NCBI GenBank assembly: GCA_031366005.1
Contig: JANLZB010000076.1
Location: 99,758-163,757 of the forward strand
DNA: 64,000 nucleotides
From: JANLUX01 sp031366005
Lineage (GTDB): Bacteria; Bacteroidota; Bacteroidia; AKYH767-A; OLB10
Direction: 5' to 3'
In this document: piece by piece, positions 36,300 through 44,388 of the stretch
Layout: every line of letters starts with the position of its first letter
How positions within the stretch are numbered: position 1 is the stretch's first letter
Program-made: the position numbers and the translations under genes
Notes under the pieces: model-generated
The model's input: only the letters and a program-made list of their open reading frames with translations
Told to the model about the DNA's origin: nothing
Database searches by the model: none

Positions 36300-37808
36300 A
36301 TGAAAATCATTGCAAAAGCACTACTGTTAATTAATTGCTTTATTTGCTATTCTTCAATAATTAATGCACAGCACATTACTTTGCATGATTATGATCAGGC
36401 ACAATTAATCAACCGAACCTCCATTCACGAATTTAAAATTCAGCCAGACACTCTTCATAAACAATATGGTATTTTACTTAATGATGATCCGGAATTCAAT
36501 CCTAAATGTAAATGGTATGTTCCCGTCCTTAGCGTTACAGCAACCAACATTGCTATTTGGGCTTTCGACAGATTTGCTCTCAATGCAGATTATTCTAATA
36601 TAAGTATTGCCACAGCAAAAAAAAATTTAAAAGCTAAATGGGTTTGGGATGATGATAAGTTCGGGATAAACTTTGTGGGACATCCTTACAGCGGTAGTCT
36701 TGGTTTTAACAATGCAAGGGCTTGCGGCTATAACTTTTATCAATCAGTTCCCTATGCAATTTTAGCAAGCGGAATGTGGGAATATTTTGGTGAGAACACC
36801 ACACCTTCTTATAATGATATCATAAACACACCTGTGAGTGGAATATTTCTTGGGGAAATATTATACCGTTTAAGTTCAGAAGTACTGGACGACCGCACCC
36901 GTGGAAGTGAACGTGTGTTGCGTGAAATAGCAGCCGGATTAATAAATCCCACTCGTGAAATAAACCGGCTCATACAAGGTAAAACAAAGAGAGTAACAAC
37001 CAAAGAAATTTATCAGAAGGAACCGGTTGATATTGCTATCTATGGTGGATTGCATAAGAGAAATTCGCAGCCTTATGAAGTATATGGATCAGGACCCAGC
37101 AACCCGACCTTTAATATTCAGATTGACTACGGAAGCGCATTTGAAGAAGGAAAACGTAAACCGTATGATTATTTTAAATTCACTGGTGACTTAAGTTTTC
37201 AAACCGGAAGAAAGATTTTGGATATTGTGACAGGTTATGGATTGTTAGCAGGCACCAACAGACATTGGGGTAAAACCGATGTGCTTCTTGGCCTGTTTCA
37301 GCATTTTGATTATTGGGATAATTATTCTTTTGAGTTTGGAAGTTTAGGCTTTGGTGGAGGAATAATTACGCATCGGGTTTTAAATGATAAGTTTAGTATG
37401 AATGCAAACCTGAATTTAGGTTTTGTGCCATTGGCTGGTACTAACGGACAACATCCTGTTGATTCTCTTACTTTAGTCCGCGACTATAATTACGGTGGAG
37501 GAGGAGAAGGTAAATTAGAATTTAGTTTTAATGTAAACGATATAGCTATTTTGTCTTTCAACAATTATTATTATTACATACAAAACTATGTGGGTCCAAA
37601 AGGAAAAAATTTTCTGGGCATACTTATCCCCCGACTAACGCTTAAAATTTACCGTTCACTACGGATCGGATATGAACATGATATACATTATCTCGATACA
37701 CATTTTAATGTGGATGTGATACCCAATTCAAGAACAGCAAAAACAGAACAGAAAGTATTTTTACAGTTGTATTTCCCTGATTCAAGAAGATTAATTAAAA
37801 CAGAATAA
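36300..37808 (+). CDS. DUF3943 domain outer-membrane protein
   Basis: 502 residues. N-terminal signal peptide (MKIIAKALLLINCFICYSSI, cut after NAQ). DUF3943 signatures: FVGHPYSGSLGFNNARACGYNFYQSVPYAI, EYFGENTTPSYNDIINTPVSGIFLGEILYRL and DDRTRGSERVLREIAAGLINPTREINRL. The C-terminal half is rich in alternating beta strands (FNIQIDYGSAF, LGFVPLAG) and should form a barrel. Found widely in Bacteroidota; function unknown. A 153-base gap without recognised signals separates it from parA. Confidence 0.82.
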   Translation: MKIIAKALLLINCFICYSSIINAQHITLHDYDQAQLINRTSIHEFKIQPDTLHKQYGILLNDDPEFNPKCKWYVPVLSVTATNIAIWAFDRFALNADYSNISIATAKKNLKAKWVWDDDKFGINFVGHPYSGSLGFNNARACGYNFYQSVPYAILASGMWEYFGENTTPSYNDIINTPVSGIFLGEILYRLSSEVLDDRTRGSERVLREIAAGLINPTREINRLIQGKTKRVTTKEIYQKEPVDIAIYGGLHKRNSQPYEVYGSGPSNPTFNIQIDYGSAFEEGKRKPYDYFKFTGDLSFQTGRKILDIVTGYGLLAGTNRHWGKTDVLLGLFQHFDYWDNYSFEFGSLGFGGGIITHRVLNDKFSMNANLNLGFVPLAGTNGQHPVDSLTLVRDYNYGGGGEGKLEFSFNVNDIAILSFNNYYYYIQNYVGPKGKNFLGILIPRLTLKIYRSLRIGYEHDIHYLDTHFNVDVIPNSRTAKTEQKVFLQLYFPDSRRLIKTE

Positions 37809-37958
37809 TTTACATACTACTTATATGGAATCATCCTGTTGATCTTTATAATATGTTTGGAATATATTTAAGGCAAATAATATACGGTACGGTTTTTTAA
37901 CTGTTGAATGTTGAATAACGCTAATTGCTATTTAGATTTTTAAAATCAATCATGTAAA

Positions 37959-39284
37959 ATGGATAGAAACTTAATAGAAAAGGTTAAAAATTACATTGAT
38001 GAAATTTTTAAAGAAAGACATGATCAACGCTCAACTTATCATAGCCTTGAGCATACGCGTGAAGTAGCTGAAGCCGCTGAAAAAATCGGTAAAGCTTCTG
38101 ATCTGAATGATGAAGAACTGGAAGCGGTGGTTATAGCAGCTTGGTTTCATGATACAGGATATCTATTCAATCCATTAAATCATGAAATAGAAAGCGTGAA
38201 AGTGGCTGAAGAGTTTTTAAGATTAAATAATTATTCTGAGGAAAAAATAAAACGCATCACTAATTGCATACTTGCAACTAAGATTGATCAAATACCTGCT
38301 AATATATTGGAAGAGGTAATTCACGATGCTGATTACATCAATCTTTCCAATGCGAATAACCTTAAGCAGTCAGAGCTACTTAAAATGGAAGCCATTAATT
38401 ATGGTGGTGAGGAACCAACCGAAGAAGAGTGGCTGACAGCAGAACTAAAGTTTTTATTGAATCATCGCTATTATACTGCTTACGCAAAAAAGAAACTCGA
38501 AGACAAGAAAGCAGAGAACATTAAAAGAATAAAAAAGAAACTTAGGAAAGTCAGAGAAAACGAAGCAATTATTTTAAATGTACCACTGCCATCAGACATC
38601 GAAAAAAATAAAATAGAAGACATGGAAAAAAAAGAGGACAAAGAAGAAAAGGAAGAAAAACAAAAAGAAGAGAAAGAGGAAAAGGAAGATAAAAAGGACG
38701 ATAAAAAAGAAAGTAAGAAGGAAGAAGAAAAAAAAGAAATTAAGAAAGAAGAAACAGTTTCAATCAAAGGATTTGAAACCATTTACCGCCTTACAATGGC
38801 AAACCACATGAGATTAAATGCTATTGCAGACAGAAAAGCAAACATTATGCTCACCCTAAATGGAATTGTGATTTCTATTACACTTACCATTGTTGGTTCT
38901 GATTCTGTTACTACGTTGCGTGCAATTATACCAGCAAGCATTTTAATTCTTACTTGTCTTATTACAATAATATTTGCTACACGCGCCACACGACCAACCA
39001 TAACCAAAGGAACTATTTCAAAAAAAGATATTGAAGATAAAAAAGCGAATCTGCTTTTCTTCGGCAATTTTTCGCGAATGGAATTTGAAGATTTTGATGA
39101 TGGAATCAGGAAGATGATGACTGACCGAGATTATCTCCATAATTCAATGATACAGGATTTTTATAATCTCGGAAGTGTGTTGGATCTCAAATTCCGTTAC
39201 CTGCGTATTTGTTACAATGCGTTTATGTATGGCATCATACTATCAGTAATTGCAATTGCAATTCTTATTGTATTTAATGTATAA
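37959..39284 (+). CDS. HD phosphohydrolase fused to Pycsar-type membrane effector domain
   Basis: 441 residues, three parts. Residues 1 to about 190 are an HD domain, with H32 (HSLEHTREV), H64-D65 (WFHDTGY) and D123/D125 (IHDADYINL) in place for metal binding. Residues about 205-265 are a Lys/Glu-rich linker. Residues 270-441 match the DUF5706 Pycsar effector pattern: TMANHMRLNAIADRKANIM, two membrane helices (about 296-345), KKANLLFFGNFSRM and a final helix at 417-440. In Pycsar defence such domains disrupt the membrane after sensing cCMP or cUMP. The neighbouring convergent gene encodes a cyclase-fold protein. HD plus DUF5706 fusions exist in Bacteroidota; the function is unproven. Confidence 0.8.
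   Translation: MDRNLIEKVKNYIDEIFKERHDQRSTYHSLEHTREVAEAAEKIGKASDLNDEELEAVVIAAWFHDTGYLFNPLNHEIESVKVAEEFLRLNNYSEEKIKRITNCILATKIDQIPANILEEVIHDADYINLSNANNLKQSELLKMEAINYGGEEPTEEEWLTAELKFLLNHRYYTAYAKKKLEDKKAENIKRIKKKLRKVRENEAIILNVPLPSDIEKNKIEDMEKKEDKEEKEEKQKEEKEEKEDKKDDKKESKKEEEKKEIKKEETVSIKGFETIYRLTMANHMRLNAIADRKANIMLTLNGIVISITLTIVGSDSVTTLRAIIPASILILTCLITIIFATRATRPTITKGTISKKDIEDKKANLLFFGNFSRMEFEDFDDGIRKMMTDRDYLHNSMIQDFYNLGSVLDLKFRYLRICYNAFMYGIILSVIAIAILIVFNV
38620..38757 (+). other. Purine-only tract inside the HD-effector gene
   Basis: The codons of the Lys/Glu linker form about 140 bases that are nearly all A or G on the plus strand (repeats of GAAGAAAAGGAAG type). Such tracts tend to be variable in length and may form triplex-like structures. 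Confidence 0.7.
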
Positions 39285-39295
39285 AATCAATAAAA

Positions 39296-39940
39296 TTATT
39301 TGGATGATTTAGCTGACTTAAAACTGCTCAACTCCGTTAATGGATTAAGAACAATATATTTATAATTGATAGAGCCAATGTAATCATAAGTATCCTGTCC
39401 CTGATTTAAACTTTCCCAGTCAAAACTTTCTGTAATATCTTTATCAGGATAATGGGCAAGCAGCTTTTCAGTCAATAAAATATACTCTGATTCATTAATA
39501 CTGTTTTTTAAAAGCTTGTGTACAATTACTACATCACGACCAATAAGTTTTGGAATGCCTCCGATGATGGTGGAAGTCATTTCTGCAGCATGCACAATAA
39601 CCTTCAGTGAAAGGCGGTCAGAGGAAGTATTTTTATGAAAATCATCAGCAAAATTATCCATCAGTAATTTAAGTTCTTTATTGAAATTAAGATAAAAAAA
39701 TTTGCACTGATCCACTAAATCTTTTAATGATGGGAGTGTTCCGAAGCGATAAAAAACAACTGCATCTCCTTCAATTTCTCCAACAGTTAGTTTAAGTTTA
39801 TTTGAGTCAACAATATTCCGCAGTAATGCAGGTATTATTTTCCGGCTGAATTCAATATCATTCTCCGCCATAAAGCGCGTAAATCCTGTTATATCAGGAA
39901 TACAAATTAACGCGGGACCGTCTTCTGTTGATTTTAGCAT
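39296..39940 (-). CDS. DUF2652 class III nucleotide cyclase-fold protein
   Basis: 214 residues. The fold shows class III cyclase landmarks: first metal aspartate D16 in CIPDITGFTRFM, second D59 in GEIEGDAVVFYRFG (43 residues later, as in known cyclases), and E55 at the position that selects guanine in guanylate cyclases. But the site for the transition-state Asn and Arg in LIGRDVVIVHKLLKN shows V138 and K142, so activity may be altered or lost. It faces the HD-Pycsar-effector gene tail to tail with an 11-base gap. DUF2652 has no settled function. Family call by motif only. Confidence 0.7.
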   Translation of the reverse strand: MLKSTEDGPALICIPDITGFTRFMAENDIEFSRKIIPALLRNIVDSNKLKLTVGEIEGDAVVFYRFGTLPSLKDLVDQCKFFYLNFNKELKLLMDNFADDFHKNTSSDRLSLKVIVHAAEMTSTIIGGIPKLIGRDVVIVHKLLKNSINESEYILLTEKLLAHYPDKDITESFDWESLNQGQDTYDYIGSINYKYIVLNPLTELSSFKSAKSSK

Positions 39941-40340
39941 AATTATAATTGTGTGTAATCATTTCCGCAAGTCGGGATAAAATTTACATCAAACAAAAAA
40001 ACAAGAGGAGATTTAATTTAAGTATTTGGCAAAAATTTATCCTTTCTTTCATTGATCCAATATAAATTTTAATCGTTATTGATAAGGCAATTTTATTTCG
40101 TTTCTCTATATTTCTTATTGAATCTCCATTGTGGCATTCTCCTTCTGTGATAAGCAATCTATGTGCCTTGATTCAGGATAAGTAAACTAAAAATTTATTT
40201 TGTTAATTTTCGAATAATTAAGTTTTTAATAAAAATAATGGTAGCCTTTTTGAAAGGTAGGTTTACCAAAGGTTATTGATGTTTTAAGTAAATCTTTATA
40301 AACTTGATACCGGATCCAATAAATTTAATATCATAAAATC
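39941..40340. other. 400-base non-coding region between DUF2652 and sixA genes
   Basis: Diverging genes face away from this gap, so it must hold two promoters. No ORF of note, no tRNA, no CRISPR. A weak -7-like TAAACTTG lies at 40299-40306 ahead of sixA, and the rest is AT-rich without long repeats. A small GGTAG..CTTTTTG..AAAGG hairpin sits near 40230-40260. Nothing else was recognised. Confidence 0.4.
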
Positions 40341-40874
40341 ATGAAAACATTAGTGCTGATCAGACATGCTAAATCAAGCTGGAAAAACGATAAATTAAAG
40401 GATATGGAACGTCCTTTAAAAAAGAAAGGCTTAAAGGATGCTCCGATAATGGGAAAAGTGCTGAAAAATCTACAGATGATTCCTGATGTAATTATAAGCA
40501 GTACTGCTACAAGAGCTATGGAGACGGCTAAACTGATTGCGAAGGAATACAATATTGATCCTGCTCAGATACTTTCTTCTCCTGACCTTTATCTTGAATC
40601 AAAAGGTAAATTACTGAGAGAAATCAATAGAATTGATCAACAATATAATACTGTCTTCCTTATCAGCCACAACCCTGGTTTAACTGATTTGGCAAATTTA
40701 CTTTCCGGAGAATCAATAGATAATATTCCAACCAGCGGAGCAATAGCTTTGCAGTTTGATTGCAACACATGGGCTGAAGTGGAGAAAGGGAAGGGTAAAA
40801 AATTATTTTTTGAAGTTCCTAAAAAACACAGGAAGAAAATTGAAAAAAACGAAAAGCAGGTATTTCAATCGTGA
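40341..40874 (+). CDS. sixA: SixA-like phosphohistidine phosphatase
   Basis: 177 residues, histidine phosphatase superfamily. The catalytic RHAKSSW motif comes right after the N-terminal strand (LVLIRHAKSSW), with arginine and histidine equivalents in SSTATRAMETAKLIA and LISHNPGLTDLANLL. SixA removes phosphate from phosphohistidine, for instance in signal relays; in many Bacteroidota it sits next to ppk. Here the last 35 bases overlap ppk1, implying a shared operon and perhaps a shared phosphate theme. Confidence 0.88.
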   Translation: MKTLVLIRHAKSSWKNDKLKDMERPLKKKGLKDAPIMGKVLKNLQMIPDVIISSTATRAMETAKLIAKEYNIDPAQILSSPDLYLESKGKLLREINRIDQQYNTVFLISHNPGLTDLANLLSGESIDNIPTSGAIALQFDCNTWAEVEKGKGKKLFFEVPKKHRKKIEKNEKQVFQS

Positions 40875-42900
40875 TTTAAGTTGGTTGTCTTTTAATTATC
40901 GCGTATTACAGGAAGCCAACAACAAAGAAGTTCCGTTAATAGAAAGGTTAAAATTTCTGGCAATTTATTCGTCTAATCTCGATGAGTTTTACCGCGTGCG
41001 TGTTGCTTTCCACCGTAATATTCTTGATCTTAAAATCAAAACAAGGAAGGATGGAGTAGAAAACAGGAAAAAGCTGTTAGCAAGAATTAAAAAAATAGTT
41101 AACAGCCAGCTGGATGAATTTGGTTCAATTTACCGCAATGTGTTGTTACCTGAACTTGCACAGCATAATATTTATATTGTAGATGAGGAAAGTGTGGATG
41201 AAAACCAGTTGAGTTTTATCAATGATTATTTTACACAAACTGTACTGCCTGAACTAAAGCTTGTTTTTTATAATGGAAATGGTAAAGAACCTTTTCTGGA
41301 GAACAAGCAAATTTATTTTGCGATAAGATTAAAACCGATAAACGAAAATCTGCATCATAACAAAACCGATTTTGCAATTCTGAATATACCGTCAGATAAA
41401 TTGCCGAGGTTTATTCAATTGCCTTCGGAGAAAAATAAATACGTTTATATTTTTCTTGATGACATAATGCGTTTGTGCATTCATTCCTTGTTTAAAGATC
41501 TGGAAGTTGCTTATTGCCACTCTATAAAAATTACTCGTGACGCTGAATTATTTTTAGAAGAGTCAGGTGACCTGGTGGAAGAAATTAAAAAAAAGCTTAT
41601 CAAACAAAAAACAAATCCTCCTTCCCGGTTTCTTTATGATGCCACTATGCCAAAGGATTTGCTTAAACAATTAAAACATTCCATCCGTCCAGTTAAGGAT
41701 TATATGATACCTGGTGGTAAATACCATAACTACGAGGACTTTTTCAATTTTCCGGCACCTGATATTCCTAAATTAAAATATCCAAAGTTGGATGAATTAA
41801 AAAACAAAGGACTTCAGAAAAAAAAATCACTGTTCGGTGTAATCTCCACCTGCGATCAGATTTTGCATTTCCCTTACCAGGATTATAAATACATTATTGA
41901 TTTTCTTGAACAGGCAGCTATTGATCCTGATGTAAAAACTATTAAGATCACTTTGTATCGTATTGCTGACGATTCAAAAATTGCAAGTGCATTGATAAAA
42001 GCTGCAGCCAATGGTAAAAAAGTTTTTGCATTTGTAGAGATAAAAGCACGCTTCAATGAACTGGCAAATATTTACTGGGCGCAGAAATTTACCGAAGCCG
42101 GTATTAAAGTGTTTTACAGTTTTAAAAAACTAAAAGTACATTCCAAACTATGCCTGGTGGAAAGAATGGAAAACGGCAACATCAAAAAATACGCTTACCT
42201 CTCCACCGGTAATTTTAATGAAGTAACGGCCAGAGTTTATTGTGATCATGGCTATTTTACTTCACGAAAAAACCTGACAGAGGATGCCGATATGATCTTT
42301 AAATATTTCAGCAAGCCATCAATAAAACCAAAATTCCACAGTTTTCTGGTAGCGCCATTTAACCTGCGCGGAAAGCTGGAGTCATTGATTAAAAAAGAAA
42401 TCAAACATGCAAAGGATGGTAAAAAAGGAATGATGACTTTAAAAATGAACAGCCTTGAAGATGATAAAATGATTGAACTGCTTTATACTGCAAGTAATGC
42501 AGGAGTGAAAATCACTATTATAGTAAGAGGTATTTGCTGCCTGATACCAGGAGTAAAAGACATGAGTGAAAACATAAAAGTAATCAGCATTGTGGATCGT
42601 TATCTTGAACATGGAAGAGTTTTTATTTTTCATAATGAAGGCAAAGAGTTGATTTATGTTTCTTCGGCTGATCTGATGTCGCGTAATCTGAACAATAGGA
42701 TTGAATCTGCTTTTCCTGTAGAGGATGATAACAGCAAAAAAGAAATTAAGCACATCATCAATCTGCAATTGAAAGACAATACCAAGGCACGCAAGCTGAA
42801 TAAAACACAAAGCAATCCTTATAAAACTTCCACCAGCACACGTAAAGTGCGTGCACAAATGGATACTTATAAATACCTGAAACAGCTTACTGAAAATTAA
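40840..42900 (+). CDS. ppk1: Polyphosphate kinase 1
   Basis: About 686 residues from the TTG at 40840, preceded by AGGAAG at a suitable distance; the ATG at 40756 would add 28 basic residues not usual in this family, so TTG is preferred. Domains run as N-terminal FNRDLSWLSFNYRVLQEA, head domain, and two catalytic PLD-like halves. Active-site histidine 1 is in KVHSKLCLVE and histidine 2 in EHGRVFIFHNEG, with SADLMSRNLNNRIE at the C-terminal half. The enzyme makes inorganic polyphosphate from ATP on the membrane. It overlaps sixA. Confidence 0.92.
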   Translation: MKKTKSRYFNRDLSWLSFNYRVLQEANNKEVPLIERLKFLAIYSSNLDEFYRVRVAFHRNILDLKIKTRKDGVENRKKLLARIKKIVNSQLDEFGSIYRNVLLPELAQHNIYIVDEESVDENQLSFINDYFTQTVLPELKLVFYNGNGKEPFLENKQIYFAIRLKPINENLHHNKTDFAILNIPSDKLPRFIQLPSEKNKYVYIFLDDIMRLCIHSLFKDLEVAYCHSIKITRDAELFLEESGDLVEEIKKKLIKQKTNPPSRFLYDATMPKDLLKQLKHSIRPVKDYMIPGGKYHNYEDFFNFPAPDIPKLKYPKLDELKNKGLQKKKSLFGVISTCDQILHFPYQDYKYIIDFLEQAAIDPDVKTIKITLYRIADDSKIASALIKAAANGKKVFAFVEIKARFNELANIYWAQKFTEAGIKVFYSFKKLKVHSKLCLVERMENGNIKKYAYLSTGNFNEVTARVYCDHGYFTSRKNLTEDADMIFKYFSKPSIKPKFHSFLVAPFNLRGKLESLIKKEIKHAKDGKKGMMTLKMNSLEDDKMIELLYTASNAGVKITIIVRGICCLIPGVKDMSENIKVISIVDRYLEHGRVFIFHNEGKELIYVSSADLMSRNLNNRIESAFPVEDDNSKKEIKHIINLQLKDNTKARKLNKTQSNPYKTSTSTRKVRAQMDTYKYLKQLTEN

Positions 42901-42943
42901 TAGCGGTGCAGATCAATAAATTATAAAAGTTATTTTTTGTTCC

Positions 42944-42972
42944 AAAAAAAAGGCGGGATATATTTTCCCACC
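42944..42972 (-). terminator. Rho-independent terminator after the small lipoprotein gene
   Basis: Read on the minus strand: GGTGGGA, 7-base loop, TCCCGCC (seven pairs, one G-U), then eight T. It serves the lipoprotein gene (43004-43186); on the plus strand it could weakly stop ppk1 as well. Confidence 0.75.
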
Positions 42973-43003
42973 TGATTTTACTGATAAACTGAGTTGCAGT
43001 TTG

Positions 43004-43186
43004 CTACTTCATTCCTACCGGTGAATTTACCTGCTCTTTATTGTTTGCAGGAGGAGTTACCATCAGTGAAGTACCAGCTCCCACACTGGCAGAATGTTTT
43101 TTGCCTGATACACCTGCCCAGAAATGACAGGAGCTTAATAATGTAACCATGGCTGCTGTAGCTATGGATAATGTGATCTTTTTCAT
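43004..43186 (-). CDS. Small predicted lipoprotein
   Basis: 60 residues from the ATG at 43186; a longer frame opens at 43231, but only the shorter form gives a clean signal: MKKITLSIATAAMVTLLSSC with the lipidated cysteine at C20. The mature part is Gly/Ser/Pro/Asn rich (SGKKHSASVGAGTSLMVTPP) and looks unstructured. No family recognised. A strong terminator follows at 42944-42972. Confidence 0.6.
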   Translation of the reverse strand: MKKITLSIATAAMVTLLSSCHFWAGVSGKKHSASVGAGTSLMVTPPANNKEQVNSPVGMK

Positions 43187-43266
43187 GTCTTGTTTTTTTA
43201 TGTTAATGGTATAAATAAAAAAGAGTGCCATGTAGAAATAAAAGATAGGAACAGCGAAGTTTACTT

Positions 43267-43788
43267 TTAATGAATTTCTAACTTCATCATAATATCCGTT
43301 TGCTCATCATCGCCTAATTTAAAAATATGTTTATCAAACTCTGTGAATCCATTTTTTTTATAAAAATTAATTGCTCTTGAATTTTTTTCCCAAACACCTA
43401 ACCATATATAATCTACATTTTTTTGTTTCGCAATATCTAAAGCCAGATTGTATAAAATTTGTCCGGCACTTTTACCATGAAATTCTTTGAGAACATAAAT
43501 CCTTTCTATTTCAAGTGCTTTAGGATCTTTAAGTTCTGTTTGTGCTTCTCCGTAATTTATTTTTAGATAACCAATTATATTATTGTCCAGAATGGCAAAG
43601 TAAAATTCAGAATTTGGGTTTTGCAATTCGCTTGTCAACTTACCGGATGAAAATCCTTCGGCTAAATAGGTTTTCATATTTTCTTCGCTGTTTAAATCAG
43701 CGAAGGTTTCGATAAAAGTTTGTCTACTGATGATTTGCAAAGGTTCGATATCGCTAATTCCTGTTTTTTTTGTGATTATTTTTTTCAT
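43267..43788 (-). CDS. GNAT family N-acetyltransferase
   Basis: 173 residues. The acetyl-CoA-binding region is visible as LEIERIYVLKEFHGKSAGQILYNLALDIA with the F-H-G-K-S-A-G loop (Q/R-x-x-G-x-A type), preceded by FAILDNNIIGYLKI and followed by WLGVWEKNSRAINFYKKNGF. Small-molecule or protein acetyltransferase of unknown target. Both ends of the gene are separated from their neighbours by non-coding gaps, so it is probably transcribed alone. Confidence 0.85.
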   Translation of the reverse strand: MKKIITKKTGISDIEPLQIISRQTFIETFADLNSEENMKTYLAEGFSSGKLTSELQNPNSEFYFAILDNNIIGYLKINYGEAQTELKDPKALEIERIYVLKEFHGKSAGQILYNLALDIAKQKNVDYIWLGVWEKNSRAINFYKKNGFTEFDKHIFKLGDDEQTDIMMKLEIH

Positions 43789-43823
43789 AATAAAAATTGA
43801 GGAAAAACTGTTTTTAGTTTAAA

Positions 43824-43851
43824 ACAAAAAAAGTCCCGCAATGCGAGACTT
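43824..43851 (-). terminator. Terminator hairpin downstream of apaG
   Basis: On the minus strand AAGTCTCGC-ATT-GCGGGACTT (one mismatch) is followed by a run of T, a standard intrinsic terminator between apaG and the GNAT gene. Confidence 0.75.
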
Positions 43852-43881
43852 GTATTTGTTGAGAGATTGATTGCAAACTTT

Positions 43882-44274
43882 TTAATTGAGTTTGCTCGGG
43901 ACCACCATCCGGAATTCCGGAATTTTAACGAAAAATAATTTTTTATCTAACTGTCTTTCCATTAAGTAAGTGCCATACATCTTACCAATCTCTGTGTTGA
44001 GGTTGCAACCGGAAACATAACGGTAAGTTTCACTGGGTGCAACATAGGGTTGTTCGCCCACCACACCTTCACCTTCTACTTCGCGCCTTGTATTATCAGA
44101 ATCTACTATGTACCAATGCCTGCGTTTTAACCTGATCGCATGCTCGCTGTCATTCTGAATAGTTATACGGTACGCAAATACATAATGTGATTGTGTTGGA
44201 TTACTGTGGGTTGGCTGGTAGAATGTTTCCACACTCACTTTAATGCCGGCAGTAACTTCTGTAAATATTGCCAT
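43882..44274 (-). CDS. apaG: ApaG family protein
   Basis: 130 residues, the normal ApaG length. Motifs: EVTAGIKVSVETFYQP, YRITIQNDSEHAIRLKRRHWYIVDSD, GEGVVGEQPYVAPSETYRYVSGC and MYGTYLMER. ApaG is a small fibronectin-III-like beta protein linked to diadenosine tetraphosphate and cation homeostasis; its exact role is unsettled. A -7 box lies at 44298-44305 and a terminator follows the gene. Confidence 0.9.
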   Translation of the reverse strand: MAIFTEVTAGIKVSVETFYQPTHSNPTQSHYVFAYRITIQNDSEHAIRLKRRHWYIVDSDNTRREVEGEGVVGEQPYVAPSETYRYVSGCNLNTEIGKMYGTYLMERQLDKKLFFVKIPEFRMVVPSKLN

Positions 44275-44297
44275 AAGGTTTTATTTTTTTCTTTAAT

Positions 44298-44305
44298 CAA
44301 AAATA
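44298..44305 (-). promoter_or_regulatory. Probable -7 box of apaG
   Basis: On the minus strand TATTTTTG matches TAnnTTTG, ending 23 bases before the start codon. TTTG words lie upstream at roughly -33-like distance. Confidence 0.45.
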
Positions 44306-44388
44306 TATCTTACAAATCTACAAACGAATTACTATTTGACAAAACTTATTGGGCGGTTGGTAAAAGTGCTGATTTACTGAGATGAAAA

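Noticed and set aside
38480..38782. 100-residue minus-strand frame rich in Ser and Phe
   Set aside because: It is the shadow of the purine-only Lys/Glu linker; antisense to a well supported gene.
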